Positions 34,541 through 43,383 of a DNA stretch of 64,000 nt are shown here, piece by piece. Every line of letters starts with the position of its first letter. Positions within the stretch are counted from its first letter, which is position 1. The notes below the pieces were generated by a model. The model had not been told where the DNA came from. It saw only the letters and a program-made list of their open reading frames with translations, and made no database searches. The DNA is from 34-65-8 sp963529855. GTDB taxonomy: Bacteria; Pseudomonadota; Alphaproteobacteria; Sphingomonadales; Sphingomonadaceae. The stretch lies in assembly GCA_963529855.1 (NCBI GenBank), contig CAURZK010000001.1, forward strand, positions 310,001 to 374,000, written 5' to 3'. Position numbers and translations under genes: made by a program.

Positions 34541-35476
34541 ATGACCATTTCGTTCAAGGACAAGGTTGCCATCGTCACCGGTGCGGGCGGCGGACTGGGC
34601 CGCGAATACGCGCTCGAACTGGCGCGGCGCGGGGCCAAGGTCGTGGTCAACGACCTGGGCGGTTCGCGCGATGGCACCGGCCATTCGGACGCAGCGCTCA
34701 AGGTCGTCGAGGAAATCGAGCGCGCCGGGGGCGAGGCGATCAGCAACGGTTCGTCCGTCACCGAATTCGACCAGATGGAAAAGATGGTCGCCGACGCCAA
34801 GCAGAAGTGGGGCGGCGTCCATATCCTGATCAACAACGCCGGCGTCCTGCGCGACAAGACGTTCGCCAAGATGACGCCGGAAGATTTCGAATTCGTGGTC
34901 AAGGTCCACCTTACCGGCAGCGCGTTCGCGACCAAGGCGGTGTGGGAAACCATGCGCGAGCAGGCCTATGGCCGCATCCTGATGACGGCGAGCTCGACCG
35001 GCCTGTTCGGCAACTTCGGCCAGGCGAATTACGGCGCGGCCAAGCTGGGCCTTGCCGGTCTGACCAAGACGCTCCAGCTCGAAGGGGCGAAGTACAACAT
35101 CCGCGTCAACACGCTGAGCCCGGTCGCCGGCACGCGCATGACCGAAGACCTGTTCCCGGAAGAAGCGTTCAAGCTGTTCGACCCGGTCAATGTGGTCCCG
35201 GCAGCGCTGTTCCTGGTCAGCGAGGATTCGCCCAGCAACGCCATCGTCGGCGCGGGCGCGGGCGGGTTCCATTCCAGCTGGACGGTGATGAACGATGCCG
35301 TTTGGCTGCCCGAGGAAGACCGCACCGTGGAAGGCTTCGCCGCGCGCTGGAGCGACATTTCCGCGTTCAGCAATCTCGTCGCCCCGCAATCCGGCGCCGA
35401 GCAGAGCGGCAACATCCTGAAGGCCATGCAGAAGGTTCTGGGGGCGGACGCTGCTCCCAGCAGCGCACGCGGCTGA
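34541..35476 (+). CDS. SDR oxidoreductase resembling MFE-2 hydroxyacyl-CoA dehydrogenase
   Basis: 311 aa. Rossmann loop VTGAGGGLGREYALELARRG, then VVNDLGGSRDGTG, which is characteristic of the (3R)-hydroxyacyl-CoA dehydrogenase part of peroxisomal MFE-2. Catalytic Ser in MTASSTG, Tyr/Lys in YGAAKLG, Asn in NNAGVLRDK. Likely oxidises 3-hydroxyacyl-CoA or a steroid-like substrate with NAD. The Shine-Dalgarno AGAGGAG is strong. The final 60 residues (VWLPEEDRTVEGFAARW) fit the family. Hairpin 35498-35525 follows. Confidence 0.87.
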   Translation: MTISFKDKVAIVTGAGGGLGREYALELARRGAKVVVNDLGGSRDGTGHSDAALKVVEEIERAGGEAISNGSSVTEFDQMEKMVADAKQKWGGVHILINNAGVLRDKTFAKMTPEDFEFVVKVHLTGSAFATKAVWETMREQAYGRILMTASSTGLFGNFGQANYGAAKLGLAGLTKTLQLEGAKYNIRVNTLSPVAGTRMTEDLFPEEAFKLFDPVNVVPAALFLVSEDSPSNAIVGAGAGGFHSSWTVMNDAVWLPEEDRTVEGFAARWSDISAFSNLVAPQSGAEQSGNILKAMQKVLGADAAPSSARG

Positions 35477-35497
35477 TCGCTGAATACCCGAACTGAC

Positions 35498-35525
35498 GCC
35501 CTCCTCCGATAATCCGGAGGGGGGC
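35498..35525. terminator. Hairpin between convergent SDR and DUF2794 genes
   Basis: GCCCTCCTCCG and CGGAGGGGGGC pair over 11 positions with one G-T, around a 6-base loop ATAATC. There is no T-tract. A stable barrier between converging transcripts. Confidence 0.5.
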
Positions 35526-35550
35526 CATTCGGCCCGTGCCGACCTGCCCC

Positions 35551-35913
35551 CTAATCGATCGCCTTCACCAGGCGTCGTTCGATCGGGGCGAGAACGCCGG
35601 CCAGTTCATGCCCGCGCTTGAGCACCTGGCCGTGTTCGCCAAACAGCGTCCACATCCCCTGCCGGCCCCGCAACGCCGGGCGTTTCTCGATGCGTGCCTG
35701 GGGCCGTTCCGCAGCGCGGCGAAATGCCGCGAAGGCCGCCGCTTCGCGCCCGAAATCCATCGCATAGTCGCGCCACTGCCCGGCTGCGACCATCCGGCCA
35801 TACAGATCGAGAATGCGCGACAGCTCGTCGCGGGCGAAACCGATCTGTTCGATACGGCGGCCGGGAAAGGCGACCACGGTGCCGGGCCAGCCGGCGCCGG
35901 ACCAGTCGGTCAT
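35551..35913 (-). CDS. DUF2794 family protein
   Basis: 120 aa cytosolic protein typical of alphaproteobacteria. Key family sequence: ARDELSRILDLYGRMVAAGQWRDYAMDFG, then RIEKRPALRGRQGMWTLFGEHGQVLKRGHELAGVL. Function unknown. Its start overlaps the cysE stop by 4 bases (ATGA), so it is co-translated with the serine acetyltransferase, the only hint to its job. Confidence 0.88.
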   Translation of the reverse strand: MTDWSGAGWPGTVVAFPGRRIEQIGFARDELSRILDLYGRMVAAGQWRDYAMDFGREAAAFAAFRRAAERPQARIEKRPALRGRQGMWTLFGEHGQVLKRGHELAGVLAPIERRLVKAID

Positions 35914-36614
35914 GCGCGCTTGGCCCCGCGCCGCTTGGTCGGCGTCGATGCGGCACCCGTAGCGGCTCGCAAGTCGGCGATTTCCGCACGCAGGGCGGCC
36001 AGCTCACCTTCCAGCCGCTCGACGCAGTCGCGGCTCGGCGCGCAAGGATCGTCGCACGGCGTACCGTAGGGAATGAATTCCTTGATCCACTCTTCTGCGG
36101 GGACGAGCGTGGAGCGCGCCTTCAAACCGATCATCGTCGCGCCTTCGGCCACATCGTCGGTCACGACGGCATTGGCGCCAATGCGTGCGCGCTTGCCAAC
36201 CGTCACCGGCCCGATCACCTGCGCACCGGACCCGATGATCACGTTGTCCTCGATCGTCGGATGCCGCTTGCCGCCAACGCCGTTGGTGGGGTTGGTACCG
36301 CCCAAGGTAACGCACTGGTAAATCGTCACGTCGTCGCCGATCTCGGCTGTCTCGCCGATGACGGTAAAACCGTGGTCGATGAACAGGTTGCGCCCGATGG
36401 TCGCCCCCGGATGAATGTCGATCGCGGTCAGGAACCGGCTGAAATGATTGACCAGCCGGGCAAGAAAATAGAGCTTCGCTTCATAAAGCCAGTGCGCTGC
36501 ACGGTGGAGCCCGACAGCCAGAACCCCTGGATACAACAGGATTTCCCAGCGCGAACGGGGCGCCGGGTCACGCGCGCGGACCGAGTCCAGATATGCGATC
36601 AGACGACCGAGCAT
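35910..36614 (-). CDS. cysE: Serine O-acetyltransferase (EpsC/CysE type)
   Basis: 234 aa. Left-handed beta-helix acetyltransferase that makes O-acetylserine for cysteine synthesis. Visible: DIHPGATIGRNLFIDHGFTVIGETAEIGDDV, TLGGTNPTNGVGGKRHPTIEDNVIIGSGAQVIG with the catalytic His and the CoA loop. The N-terminal helical domain is short (about 60 residues), as in EpsC. A C-terminal coiled coil (VERLEGELAALRAEIADLR) replaces the classic inhibitory tail, which may alter feedback by cysteine. Start at MLGRLIAYLDS. Confidence 0.92.
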   Translation of the reverse strand: MLGRLIAYLDSVRARDPAPRSRWEILLYPGVLAVGLHRAAHWLYEAKLYFLARLVNHFSRFLTAIDIHPGATIGRNLFIDHGFTVIGETAEIGDDVTIYQCVTLGGTNPTNGVGGKRHPTIEDNVIIGSGAQVIGPVTVGKRARIGANAVVTDDVAEGATMIGLKARSTLVPAEEWIKEFIPYGTPCDDPCAPSRDCVERLEGELAALRAEIADLRAATGAASTPTKRRGAKRA

Positions 36615-36642
36615 TGCCGGGAATTCTCCCACTTTCGCAGGG

Positions 36643-37254
36643 TCAAAGCAAGCGCCCCTGCTCCGGCCCCTGAATGGCTTCCAGCGCGTCGCGCCAGATC
36701 GACAGCGTTGCCGGTGCCTTACGCTCCATGCTGAGGCGATCGATCGTTTCGACCAGTCGCTCGATTTCCGCATGGCTGCGCGTCGTGCGCGGCACGAGAT
36801 AGGTAAGCGCACCCTCGCCCAGTGCAAGCCCGCGCCGTGCCGCGTGAACTTCGATCAGGCTTTCCACCATCGCGTCGTCGGGTTCGCCGATAGCGAGTTG
36901 CAGCGCGGCCCCCATGCGCGAAGCGAGATCCGGCAGCACGATGCGCCACGGCGCGCGGTCGATCACCAGCAGCAGTGGCCGCCCATCTTCCTGGGCCCGG
37001 TTCCAACGGTGGAACAGGTCCGTTTCATCGAGAACATCGGCGCCGTCGATCGCTTCGCCCTGCCCCTGCGCAGTAAACCAGCGGGCGAGCAGCGATTTGC
37101 CCGACCGCGGCGGCCCCGTCAGCACGGCCGTGCGGAAGGGCCAGTTTTCGGGACGCGCCAGAGCTTCGACCGCGCGCCGGTTGTCCTCGCCCACCACGAT
37201 GCGCTGCGGCTGGACCTCGCGGCCGGGGACGAGAGGCAGGACAATCTGCGACAC
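36643..37254 (-). CDS. hda: DnaA-related regulatory protein Hda
   Basis: 203 aa. A truncated AAA+ domain like DnaA: Walker A TGPPRSGKS (variant), Walker B-like LLLVIDRAPW, sensor region VPRTTRSHAEIERLVETID. Hda with the sliding clamp stimulates DnaA-ATP hydrolysis to prevent re-initiation. The clamp-binding motif expected near the N-terminus may be QIVLPLV. Gap of 15 bases to the upstream membrane-anchored protein gene and 28 to cysE downstream. Confidence 0.88.
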   Translation of the reverse strand: MSQIVLPLVPGREVQPQRIVVGEDNRRAVEALARPENWPFRTAVLTGPPRSGKSLLARWFTAQGQGEAIDGADVLDETDLFHRWNRAQEDGRPLLLVIDRAPWRIVLPDLASRMGAALQLAIGEPDDAMVESLIEVHAARRGLALGEGALTYLVPRTTRSHAEIERLVETIDRLSMERKAPATLSIWRDALEAIQGPEQGRLL

Positions 37255-37269
37255 GGATGGTCGACCCGC

Positions 37270-38550
37270 CTAGCGCCGGATCGAAAGCGCGTTGCCGCTT
37301 TGGGTGACGGTGAAACCGCGGCCCCGCAGCGCAGCGGCCAGTTGTTCGATATTGCCGCCGAAGCTGACCGACATGACGGATGTGCCGCCAATGCCCACGC
37401 TCGTGGTCGCTGCACCGCGCACCCCCGGGGTCGCGCGAACCGCCGCGAGTGCGGCGTCGAATGCACCCGCATCGGGCGTGGCGAACTGAACAGCATAGCT
37501 CGACACCACCTGCGCGTTCGCCGCAGGATCTTCTGCCCCGGGTGCCGCTTCGGCCGGGTCTTCCGTGGCGGCGGCGGCAGCGGCGCGGTCGGCGCGCTCG
37601 CGCGCCTCGGCCTGGCGGCCCAGTTCCAGCAAACGCTCGATCGCGGGATCGATTTCGGGAATGCCCAGGCTAAGCGTCGGATCGGGGCTGAGCCGCCCTT
37701 CGGCCAGAGCCCGCTCGAACATGCGATTGAAGCGCAGCACCGCCTGATCGAGCATCCGGGGGAGCTGCTCGGCGCTGGGCGCCGTCATCACGAAGCTGTC
37801 GAGATAACCGTTGGATGGCCCGAAACGTGCTGTGAACGTGCCGCGCACCGGGCCGCCCGGGTACTGGTGTTCCAGTCGGGCGATCGGGATGAGCACGTCC
37901 GATGCGCCGAACTGGTCGAGCACGTTGCGCCACCACGTGCGGCTGCGGCGGCCAGTCTGCCCGAACGTCACGAGCAGCGAATCGGCACCGCCACCCGACG
38001 GGCGGACATAGTCGATCCGGCTCGCCCCGGCCTGATACTCGGCCCAGGCGCGCTGCCATGGATTGCGCATTTCGTAGACCAGCTCGGTCCCGCCGGTCAT
38101 CGTCACGGGTATCAGCAGCAGCGGCGCGGATCGGCGTGCTTCCCCTGCCCGGCCGAGCATGCCGCCGGCACGCCCCCGGTCGAAGATCACCCCCAGCGTC
38201 GCGATGTAGCGGCGTGGGCCGATCTGTTCGCGCTGGATCACCACCGCCGTCACCATCGATTGCAGCTGCCCATCGGGAATCGCCGGCCCGCCGATACTGG
38301 CCCACGCTTTCTTCTGGGCCTGGAGCCAGCCTTCCGCGCGGGCCTCCTCGGCCGTGTCCCCACGCGCATCGACCCGCACGTTCATGACCTCGATGTCGCT
38401 GCTGCTCATGACCGGGGCAATGCCGCGATCGCCCTCCACCTGCGCGAACAGCACGCGCGCGGCCAGCAGCGCCAGCGCCAGACCGGCTGCGAACAGAAGC
38501 CACGCGGCGGGGCGGCGGCTCGGCGAAGGAAGGGGGGTAATTTGTGGCAT
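37270..38550 (-). CDS. Exported or membrane-anchored protein with C-terminal HMA-like domain
   Basis: 426 aa. One hydrophobic helix at about 17-35, then a long periplasmic part with a repeated acidic/alanine linker (AAAAAATEDPAEAAPGAEDPAANAQ) and a C-terminal ferredoxin-like domain (YAVQFATPDAGAFDAALAAV...NALSIRR). From memory such proteins beside hda in sphingomonads are labelled heavy-metal-associated, but the metal-binding CxxC is absent here, so metal transfer is unlikely. Middle section resembles DUF2066-type proteins only loosely. Function unknown. Confidence 0.6.
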   Translation of the reverse strand: MPQITPLPSPSRRPAAWLLFAAGLALALLAARVLFAQVEGDRGIAPVMSSSDIEVMNVRVDARGDTAEEARAEGWLQAQKKAWASIGGPAIPDGQLQSMVTAVVIQREQIGPRRYIATLGVIFDRGRAGGMLGRAGEARRSAPLLLIPVTMTGGTELVYEMRNPWQRAWAEYQAGASRIDYVRPSGGGADSLLVTFGQTGRRSRTWWRNVLDQFGASDVLIPIARLEHQYPGGPVRGTFTARFGPSNGYLDSFVMTAPSAEQLPRMLDQAVLRFNRMFERALAEGRLSPDPTLSLGIPEIDPAIERLLELGRQAEARERADRAAAAAATEDPAEAAPGAEDPAANAQVVSSYAVQFATPDAGAFDAALAAVRATPGVRGAATTSVGIGGTSVMSVSFGGNIEQLAAALRGRGFTVTQSGNALSIRR

Positions 38551-38621
38551 CGGGGAAAACTGGCGGCCTTTTGCCCAATCGGGCATGGAATTCCAAGCGT
38601 GAAACTCTAAAGCGTGTCGCC

Positions 38622-39728
38622 ATGTCCGGGGATGAACGAGCCACAGATAGCTATACCTACGCGCAAGCGGGGGTGTCGATCGACGCAGGCAACGCGCTGG
38701 TCAAGGCCATTGGCCCGCTTGTCAAGGCGACCCGTCGCCCCGGTGCAGATGGAGAGATCGGCGGTTTCGGCGGTTTCTTCGATCCGCGCGCGGCAGGGTA
38801 CACCGATCCCCTGCTGGTCGCCGCCAACGACGGTGTCGGCACGAAACTGAAGCTGGCAATCGACAGCGGGCGGCACGAAACGGTCGGGATCGATCTGGTC
38901 GCGATGTGCGTGAACGACTTGATCGTTCAGGGCGCGGAACCCCTGTTCTTCCTCGACTATTTTGCCACTGGCAAGCTGGAAACCGGAGTCGCGGAGCGTG
39001 TGATTGCCGGCATTGCAGAAGGCTGCAAGATCGCCGGATGCGCGCTTATCGGCGGCGAGACGGCGGAAATGCCCGGGATGTATGCAGCTGGCGATTACGA
39101 TCTGGCGGGCTTCTGCGTCGGCGCGGTGGAGCGCGGTGATCAATTGACCGGCGACCGCGTGCACGAAGGCCAGGTCTTGCTCGGCCTGGCGAGTTCGGGT
39201 GTGCATTCGAACGGCTATTCCCTGGTGCGCCGCCTCGCCGCCGACAAGGGGTGGAAGCTTGACCGCCCGGCGCTGTTCGATGCCGACCGCCTGCTTATCG
39301 ACGCGCTGCTGGAGCCGACCCGGATCTACGTCCGATCGCTCCTGCCGCTGGTGCGCGAGGGGCGGATCGCGGCGCTGGCGCATATCACCGGCGGCGGCCT
39401 GCTCGAGAATATTCCCCGCGTGCTGCCCACTGGCTGCCACGCCGAGGTCGACGCCGACGCGTGGGACCAGCCGCGCCTGATGGCGTTCCTGCAGGCGCAG
39501 GGCAACATCGAGCCGGGTGAGATGGCGCGCACCTTCAACTGCGGCATCGGCATGGTGCTGGCGGTCGAAGAAAGCGATGTGGCCCCAGTCTCTGCACGTC
39601 TGACCGAGGCAGGCGAGACCGTGCTGACCATCGGTCGCATCGTCTCGGGCGCCAGGGGCTGCACGGTCGCCGGCAGCCAGGGAACCTGGTCGGCGCGTGC
39701 AGACTGGAAGGCGCAGCACCTTGCCTGA
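38622..39728 (+). CDS. purM: AIR synthetase (PurM)
   Basis: 368 aa. ATP-dependent ring closure of FGAM to AIR, step 5 of purine synthesis. Hallmarks: YAQAGVSIDAGN, GGFGGFFD, ANDGVGTKLKLA, GGETAEMPGMY, SSGVHSNGYSLVR and HITGGGLLENIPRVLP. ATG at 38622 fits these; the frame opens earlier but without family likeness. Eight-base overlap with purN. Confidence 0.97.
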   Translation: MSGDERATDSYTYAQAGVSIDAGNALVKAIGPLVKATRRPGADGEIGGFGGFFDPRAAGYTDPLLVAANDGVGTKLKLAIDSGRHETVGIDLVAMCVNDLIVQGAEPLFFLDYFATGKLETGVAERVIAGIAEGCKIAGCALIGGETAEMPGMYAAGDYDLAGFCVGAVERGDQLTGDRVHEGQVLLGLASSGVHSNGYSLVRRLAADKGWKLDRPALFDADRLLIDALLEPTRIYVRSLLPLVREGRIAALAHITGGGLLENIPRVLPTGCHAEVDADAWDQPRLMAFLQAQGNIEPGEMARTFNCGIGMVLAVEESDVAPVSARLTEAGETVLTIGRIVSGARGCTVAGSQGTWSARADWKAQHLA

Positions 39729-40686
39729 CAAGGCGCGGGTTGCCGTGTTCGTGTCGGGCACCGGCACCAACATGGCCGCACTGCTCTATCACAGCCGCCT
39801 GCCGGGCTGCCCCTACGAGATCGTGCTGGTCGCTGCCAACGATCCCGCCGCGAAGGGCCTTGCGCTGGCGCAGGCAGAGGGCGTCGCCACCTTCGCCCTG
39901 TCGCACAAGGGCCTGGGCCGGGCCGATCACGACGCGGCGATGGAACGCGCTGCACTGGAAGCCCGGGCGGACTATATCGCCCTTGCCGGATATATGCGCA
40001 TACTCACACCGGCGTTCGTGAAGCGGTGGCGGGGGCGGATGCTCAACATCCATCCTTCGCTGCTGCCGAAATATCCCGGCCTCGAAACGCACGCCCGCGC
40101 GATTGCGGCTGGTGACAGCCACGGCGGCGTGTCGGTGCATCTGGTGACCGAGGAGCTCGACGCTGGCGAGGTGCTGGGGCAGATCCCCGTGGCCATTCAT
40201 GCCGGCGACAATGCGGTGACGCTGGCCGCGCGCGTGCTGTTTGCCGAACACCAGCTCTACCCCCGCGTGCTGGCCGATTACGTTGCGCGGGAAAGCGATC
40301 CTGCCTACCTCCTCGAGCGAATTCGCAAGCTGGCGCTTGCGCTGCCCGAAACGCATGAGCGTGACAGTCACGGTTCCCCCGGCTGGCGCGCAGGTAGCGA
40401 GAAATCGGGCAAGTTTTTCGCCTATTTCAGCGATCAGCACCACGGCACCGAGCATATCGCGCTGCTGGTCAGATGCGGCAGCATGGACGAACTGCTCGAC
40501 CTCGTCGAAGCGCAGCCGGAAGCCTATTTCAAGCCGGCCTATTACGGCGCCTCGGGCTGGATCGGCGTGATCCTGAACCGCCCCGGGGTGGATTGGGACA
40601 ACGTGAGCCAATGGCTCGCGCGCAGCTGGCGCCAGGTCGCACCGAAAAGCGCGACGAAGCTGATCGACGCGGCAGACGCATTCTGA
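39721..40686 (+). CDS. purN: PurN glycinamide formyltransferase fused to a YjbR/MmcQ domain
   Basis: 321 aa against about 190-215 for normal PurN. Residues 1-195 are formyltransferase (VFVSGTGTNMAALL; LAGYMRILTP; NIHPSLLPKYPGLETH with the catalytic Asn and His; TEELDAGEVLGQ with the Asp). Residues about 200-315 are a MmcQ/YjbR domain (LALALPETHERDSHG, KFFAYF, YFKPAYYGASGWIGVIL). The TTG at 39721 has GGAAGG about nine bases upstream and overlaps purM; an ATG at 39697 is the alternative. No frameshift is needed for the fusion. Confidence 0.93.
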   Translation: MPDKARVAVFVSGTGTNMAALLYHSRLPGCPYEIVLVAANDPAAKGLALAQAEGVATFALSHKGLGRADHDAAMERAALEARADYIALAGYMRILTPAFVKRWRGRMLNIHPSLLPKYPGLETHARAIAAGDSHGGVSVHLVTEELDAGEVLGQIPVAIHAGDNAVTLAARVLFAEHQLYPRVLADYVARESDPAYLLERIRKLALALPETHERDSHGSPGWRAGSEKSGKFFAYFSDQHHGTEHIALLVRCGSMDELLDLVEAQPEAYFKPAYYGASGWIGVILNRPGVDWDNVSQWLARSWRQVAPKSATKLIDAADAF

Positions 40687-41888
40687 TGGCCCCGCCCCGG
40701 CCGCACCCCCTCGCCCGTTCGCGCGCTGCCGCCCGGGCCGATCGCGCCATTGCCGCGATGTGGGCACGCGGCCTCACCGAGCGCCCGCCGCTCGATCCGG
40801 ATTTCCTGTGGGTCAAGGGTAGCAAGGGGTTCGGGCCCGAAGACGAACGTTCGATCCGAAGCGCGGACGAGGTCGCGGACTTTCGCGACCGACTGGCATC
40901 GCTGTGCCGGTCGCTGCGAGAAGAGGCCGATCTCAACGCGCTGGGGCACACGATGGCTTATGGACAGCTTGTCGCCGCGATCCGCAAGCGCCATGCGCTG
41001 GGGCGGCTGTGGCGCGAGCGCCCTCAGCTCGCTGCGACGCCAATCGCGCCGCCAATCGTGGTGGTGGGCCAGATGCGCGCCGGGACCACGCGGATGCACC
41101 GCCTGCTGGCCGCCGACCCGGCCCACGCGGGAACGTTGTTCTGCAACAGTCATGACCCCGTGCCGCGCCGCCCAGACACGCGCCCGCTGCGCAGCGTGGT
41201 CGGCCTTGCCATCGCGCGCCGGATCAACCCCTGGCTCGACACGCTGCACCCGTTTGGCGCGACCCGGGTGGATGAAGAGATCGGCTGGCTGGCGGGCGCG
41301 CTGGATGCCTGCACATACGAAGCGCAGTACCGCATTCCATCGTTCGTCGCCGATAACGAAGCGCGCGACGCTGGTCCCGTCTATCGCGAGTTCGCCCGCA
41401 TCCTGCGGACCGATGCGGCGACGATGGGCAATGCCGATCGCCCCCGGGTGCTCAAGTGCCCGCAATTTGCCGAAGACCTGCCCGAACTACTTTCCGTGTT
41501 TCCGGACGCGCGGCTGGTGGTGACACGGCGCGATCATGATGAGGTGCTGGCCAGTACCGTTTCGATGGTGGCATGCCAGATGGCATTCCAGACCGACAGC
41601 GCGAACTTGCCGCAGATCGAAACCGAATGGGAACGCAAGCTCGCGCTGCGCGCGGCGCGCGTCGAACAGGCGCTCGCTGCCGCCTGCGCGCCTGTGGCCG
41701 AGGTGGAATTCGCTGCTCTGGGCGCAGACTGGCGCGGCGAGATGGCACGCGTCTATGCCGCGCTCGGGCTTGATCTGACGCGCGAAACACTTGCCCTGAT
41801 GGCGGCGGAACAGAAACGATCGGAAGGCGGCGACCACGTCGGCCACGCGCGCCATCTGGCACGGTTCGAAGCTGCCCGCGCGAGTTGA
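40686..41888 (+). CDS. Sulfotransferase-family protein
   Basis: 400 aa. P-loop-like PAPS site VVVGQMRAGTTRMHRLLAADP at about 119-139 and a 3'-phosphate region with RLVVTRRDHDEVLASTVSM (about 281). It would transfer sulfate from PAPS to an unknown hydroxyl acceptor, as in the bacterial sulfotransferase 3 group. The ATG shares a base with the purN stop (TGATG), so it belongs to the purM-purN transcript, though no metabolic link is obvious. Confidence 0.8.
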   Translation: MAPPRPHPLARSRAAARADRAIAAMWARGLTERPPLDPDFLWVKGSKGFGPEDERSIRSADEVADFRDRLASLCRSLREEADLNALGHTMAYGQLVAAIRKRHALGRLWRERPQLAATPIAPPIVVVGQMRAGTTRMHRLLAADPAHAGTLFCNSHDPVPRRPDTRPLRSVVGLAIARRINPWLDTLHPFGATRVDEEIGWLAGALDACTYEAQYRIPSFVADNEARDAGPVYREFARILRTDAATMGNADRPRVLKCPQFAEDLPELLSVFPDARLVVTRRDHDEVLASTVSMVACQMAFQTDSANLPQIETEWERKLALRAARVEQALAAACAPVAEVEFAALGADWRGEMARVYAALGLDLTRETLALMAAEQKRSEGGDHVGHARHLARFEAARAS

Positions 41889-41894
41889 TTTTTT

Positions 41895-42302
41895 TCAGGA
41901 CGAAGCCTGCGCCTCTTCCGGCAACAGGATGCGGATCAGCGAGACGGGATCCCCCGCCCCGAAGCTCTGCCAATGGACGATCTTGCCGTCGACCACGCGC
42001 GCCTGCCACAAGGTATCCCGCGCAAGCCGGGCGTCGTTCGCCGTCGCGCGCCCGCGCATCAGCACGTCTCCGTTGTGCATGACCATGGTCACGTCGTGCC
42101 AGCGGAAATTCGCTTCCAGCGCGAAAAAGTTGCGGGTCGCCTCCATCACGTTGGCGCGCCCTTCGAGCCAGTAGCCGCGGCTGTCGATAAAGCGACAATC
42201 TTCGGCCAGCAGTGCATCGACACCATCCGCATCGCGCGCATTCATGGCGTCGATGTAATTACGAGCGACCGTGGCAGGCTTCGGCCTGAACCAGCCGAGC
42301 AT
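41895..42302 (-). CDS. NTF2-like (SnoaL) fold protein
   Basis: 135 aa cone-shaped alpha+beta fold. Pattern: helix ARNYIDAMNARDADGVDALLAEDCRFIDSRGYWLEG, then strands WHDVTMVMHNGDVLMRGRAT and WQARVVDGKIVHWQSF. Such proteins are small-molecule enzymes or binding domains; no catalytic residues can be assigned safely. It faces the sulfotransferase gene with a 6-base gap. Confidence 0.8.
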   Translation of the reverse strand: MLGWFRPKPATVARNYIDAMNARDADGVDALLAEDCRFIDSRGYWLEGRANVMEATRNFFALEANFRWHDVTMVMHNGDVLMRGRATANDARLARDTLWQARVVDGKIVHWQSFGAGDPVSLIRILLPEEAQASS

Positions 42303-42368
42303 AAGCGCCCTTCCTGAGCGCCTGAGGGCTTACTGCACCCGACGTGCGGCATGACCGGGGGGGTAGCG

Positions 42369-42399
42369 CTCGGGAAGCAGCGTAGCACTGCGCCCCGAG
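42369..42399. terminator. Stem-loop downstream of ndk
   Basis: CTCGGG ... CCCGAG with an inner GCAG ... CTGC stem, lying about 40 bases beyond the ndk stop on its strand. Between the two is an AT-rich patch (42408-42437) that stands out from the GC-rich surroundings. No T-run follows the stem. Confidence 0.35.
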
Positions 42400-42437
42400 T
42401 CGCACCTAGCATCAATTAAATGCTTATAAAATTATGA

Positions 42438-42860
42438 TTACCCGACGATTTCTTCCGGCTTGAAGAAGTAATCGATCTCGATCTTGGCATTCTCGTCACT
42501 GTCCGAACCGTGGACGGTGTTGGCTTCGATCGATTCCGCCAGCGTCTTGCGAATGGTGCCTTCTGCGGCATCGGCCGGATTGGTCGCACCCATGATGTCG
42601 CGGTTCCGCTTGACGGCATCTTCGCCTTCCAGAACCTGCACGACCACCGGACCGCTGGTCATGAAATCGCACAGTTCGCCGAAGAACGGGCGTTCGGAGT
42701 GGACGGCGTAGAAACCCTCGGCCTGTTCACGGGTCATCTGGATGCGCTTGGATGCCACGACGCGCAGGCCGGCTTCCTCGAGCATCTTGGTGACCGCGCC
42801 GGTCAGGTTGCGGCGGGTGGCGTCGGGCTTGATGATCGAGAACGTGCGGGTAACCGCCAT
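42438..42860 (-). CDS. ndk: Nucleoside diphosphate kinase
   Basis: 140 aa. Balances NTP pools by phosphate transfer through a phospho-histidine; the active His is in NTVHGSDS near the end. Start MAVTRTFSIIKPDA and RNRDIMGATNPADAAEGTIR are invariant family features. AAGGA lies upstream of the ATG. Single gene, 82 bases downstream of holC. Confidence 0.98.
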   Translation of the reverse strand: MAVTRTFSIIKPDATRRNLTGAVTKMLEEAGLRVVASKRIQMTREQAEGFYAVHSERPFFGELCDFMTSGPVVVQVLEGEDAVKRNRDIMGATNPADAAEGTIRKTLAESIEANTVHGSDSDENAKIEIDYFFKPEEIVG

Positions 42861-42942
42861 GAGGATTTCCTTCGTGGAGTAGTGATGGGGATTGCGGCGC
42901 GCCCCTAGCGCCCGCCACCACCGGCGGCAAGTGCGTTGCGCG

Positions 42943-43383
42943 TTACAGCTTGCGGACCCACTTGCCTTCGACCAGCTCGTGAAACTCGCGCTCGACATCG
43001 GTGCGCGCATCGAACAACCGCCAGGTCTGCCGAGCGGCTGCGCGCCCGCTATCGTCGAAAAACAGAAATACGCGCTCGAATTGGTCCGCCTCGGCACGCC
43101 ATTGCCCGTCTGCCAATGCCAGCAGTCTAGCACCATTGCCGGCAGAACACGTCTCCGAAAGCAGGATCGGGTGGTGCGCATCGTGCGGGCCACCGCCTTG
43201 CCCGTGCGCGAGGAAATCTTCCGGCGCGGCCTCCCACAAAGCGTGGTCGAGCCGCGCCAGAAGCGCGGTGTCGCCGGCCACCACCAGCATTCGTTGGCCG
43301 GCGCGCAAGGCAGCGCGCGCGACCAGTGGCAGCACCTGTTCGACCGGGCGGTCAGGCGCGAGGTAGAAGCCGACCCGGTTCAT
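42943..43383 (-). CDS. holC: DNA polymerase III chi subunit
   Basis: 146 aa. Chi links the clamp loader to single-strand binding protein. Family features: VGFYLAPDRPVEQVLPLVARAALRAGQRMLV, and TDVEREFHELVEGKWVRKL-type C-terminal region, with HHPILLSE and RVFLFFDD in between. ATGA overlap with the small DUF2256 gene upstream; together with pepA they form a leftward operon. The pepA-holC pairing is common in proteobacteria. Confidence 0.9.
   Translation of the reverse strand: MNRVGFYLAPDRPVEQVLPLVARAALRAGQRMLVVAGDTALLARLDHALWEAAPEDFLAHGQGGGPHDAHHPILLSETCSAGNGARLLALADGQWRAEADQFERVFLFFDDSGRAAARQTWRLFDARTDVEREFHELVEGKWVRKL

Noticed and set aside
42408..42437. AT-rich patch as foreign DNA
   Set aside because: It is only about 30 bases, next to a hairpin after ndk, so it is more likely part of a transcript end or promoter than an insertion.
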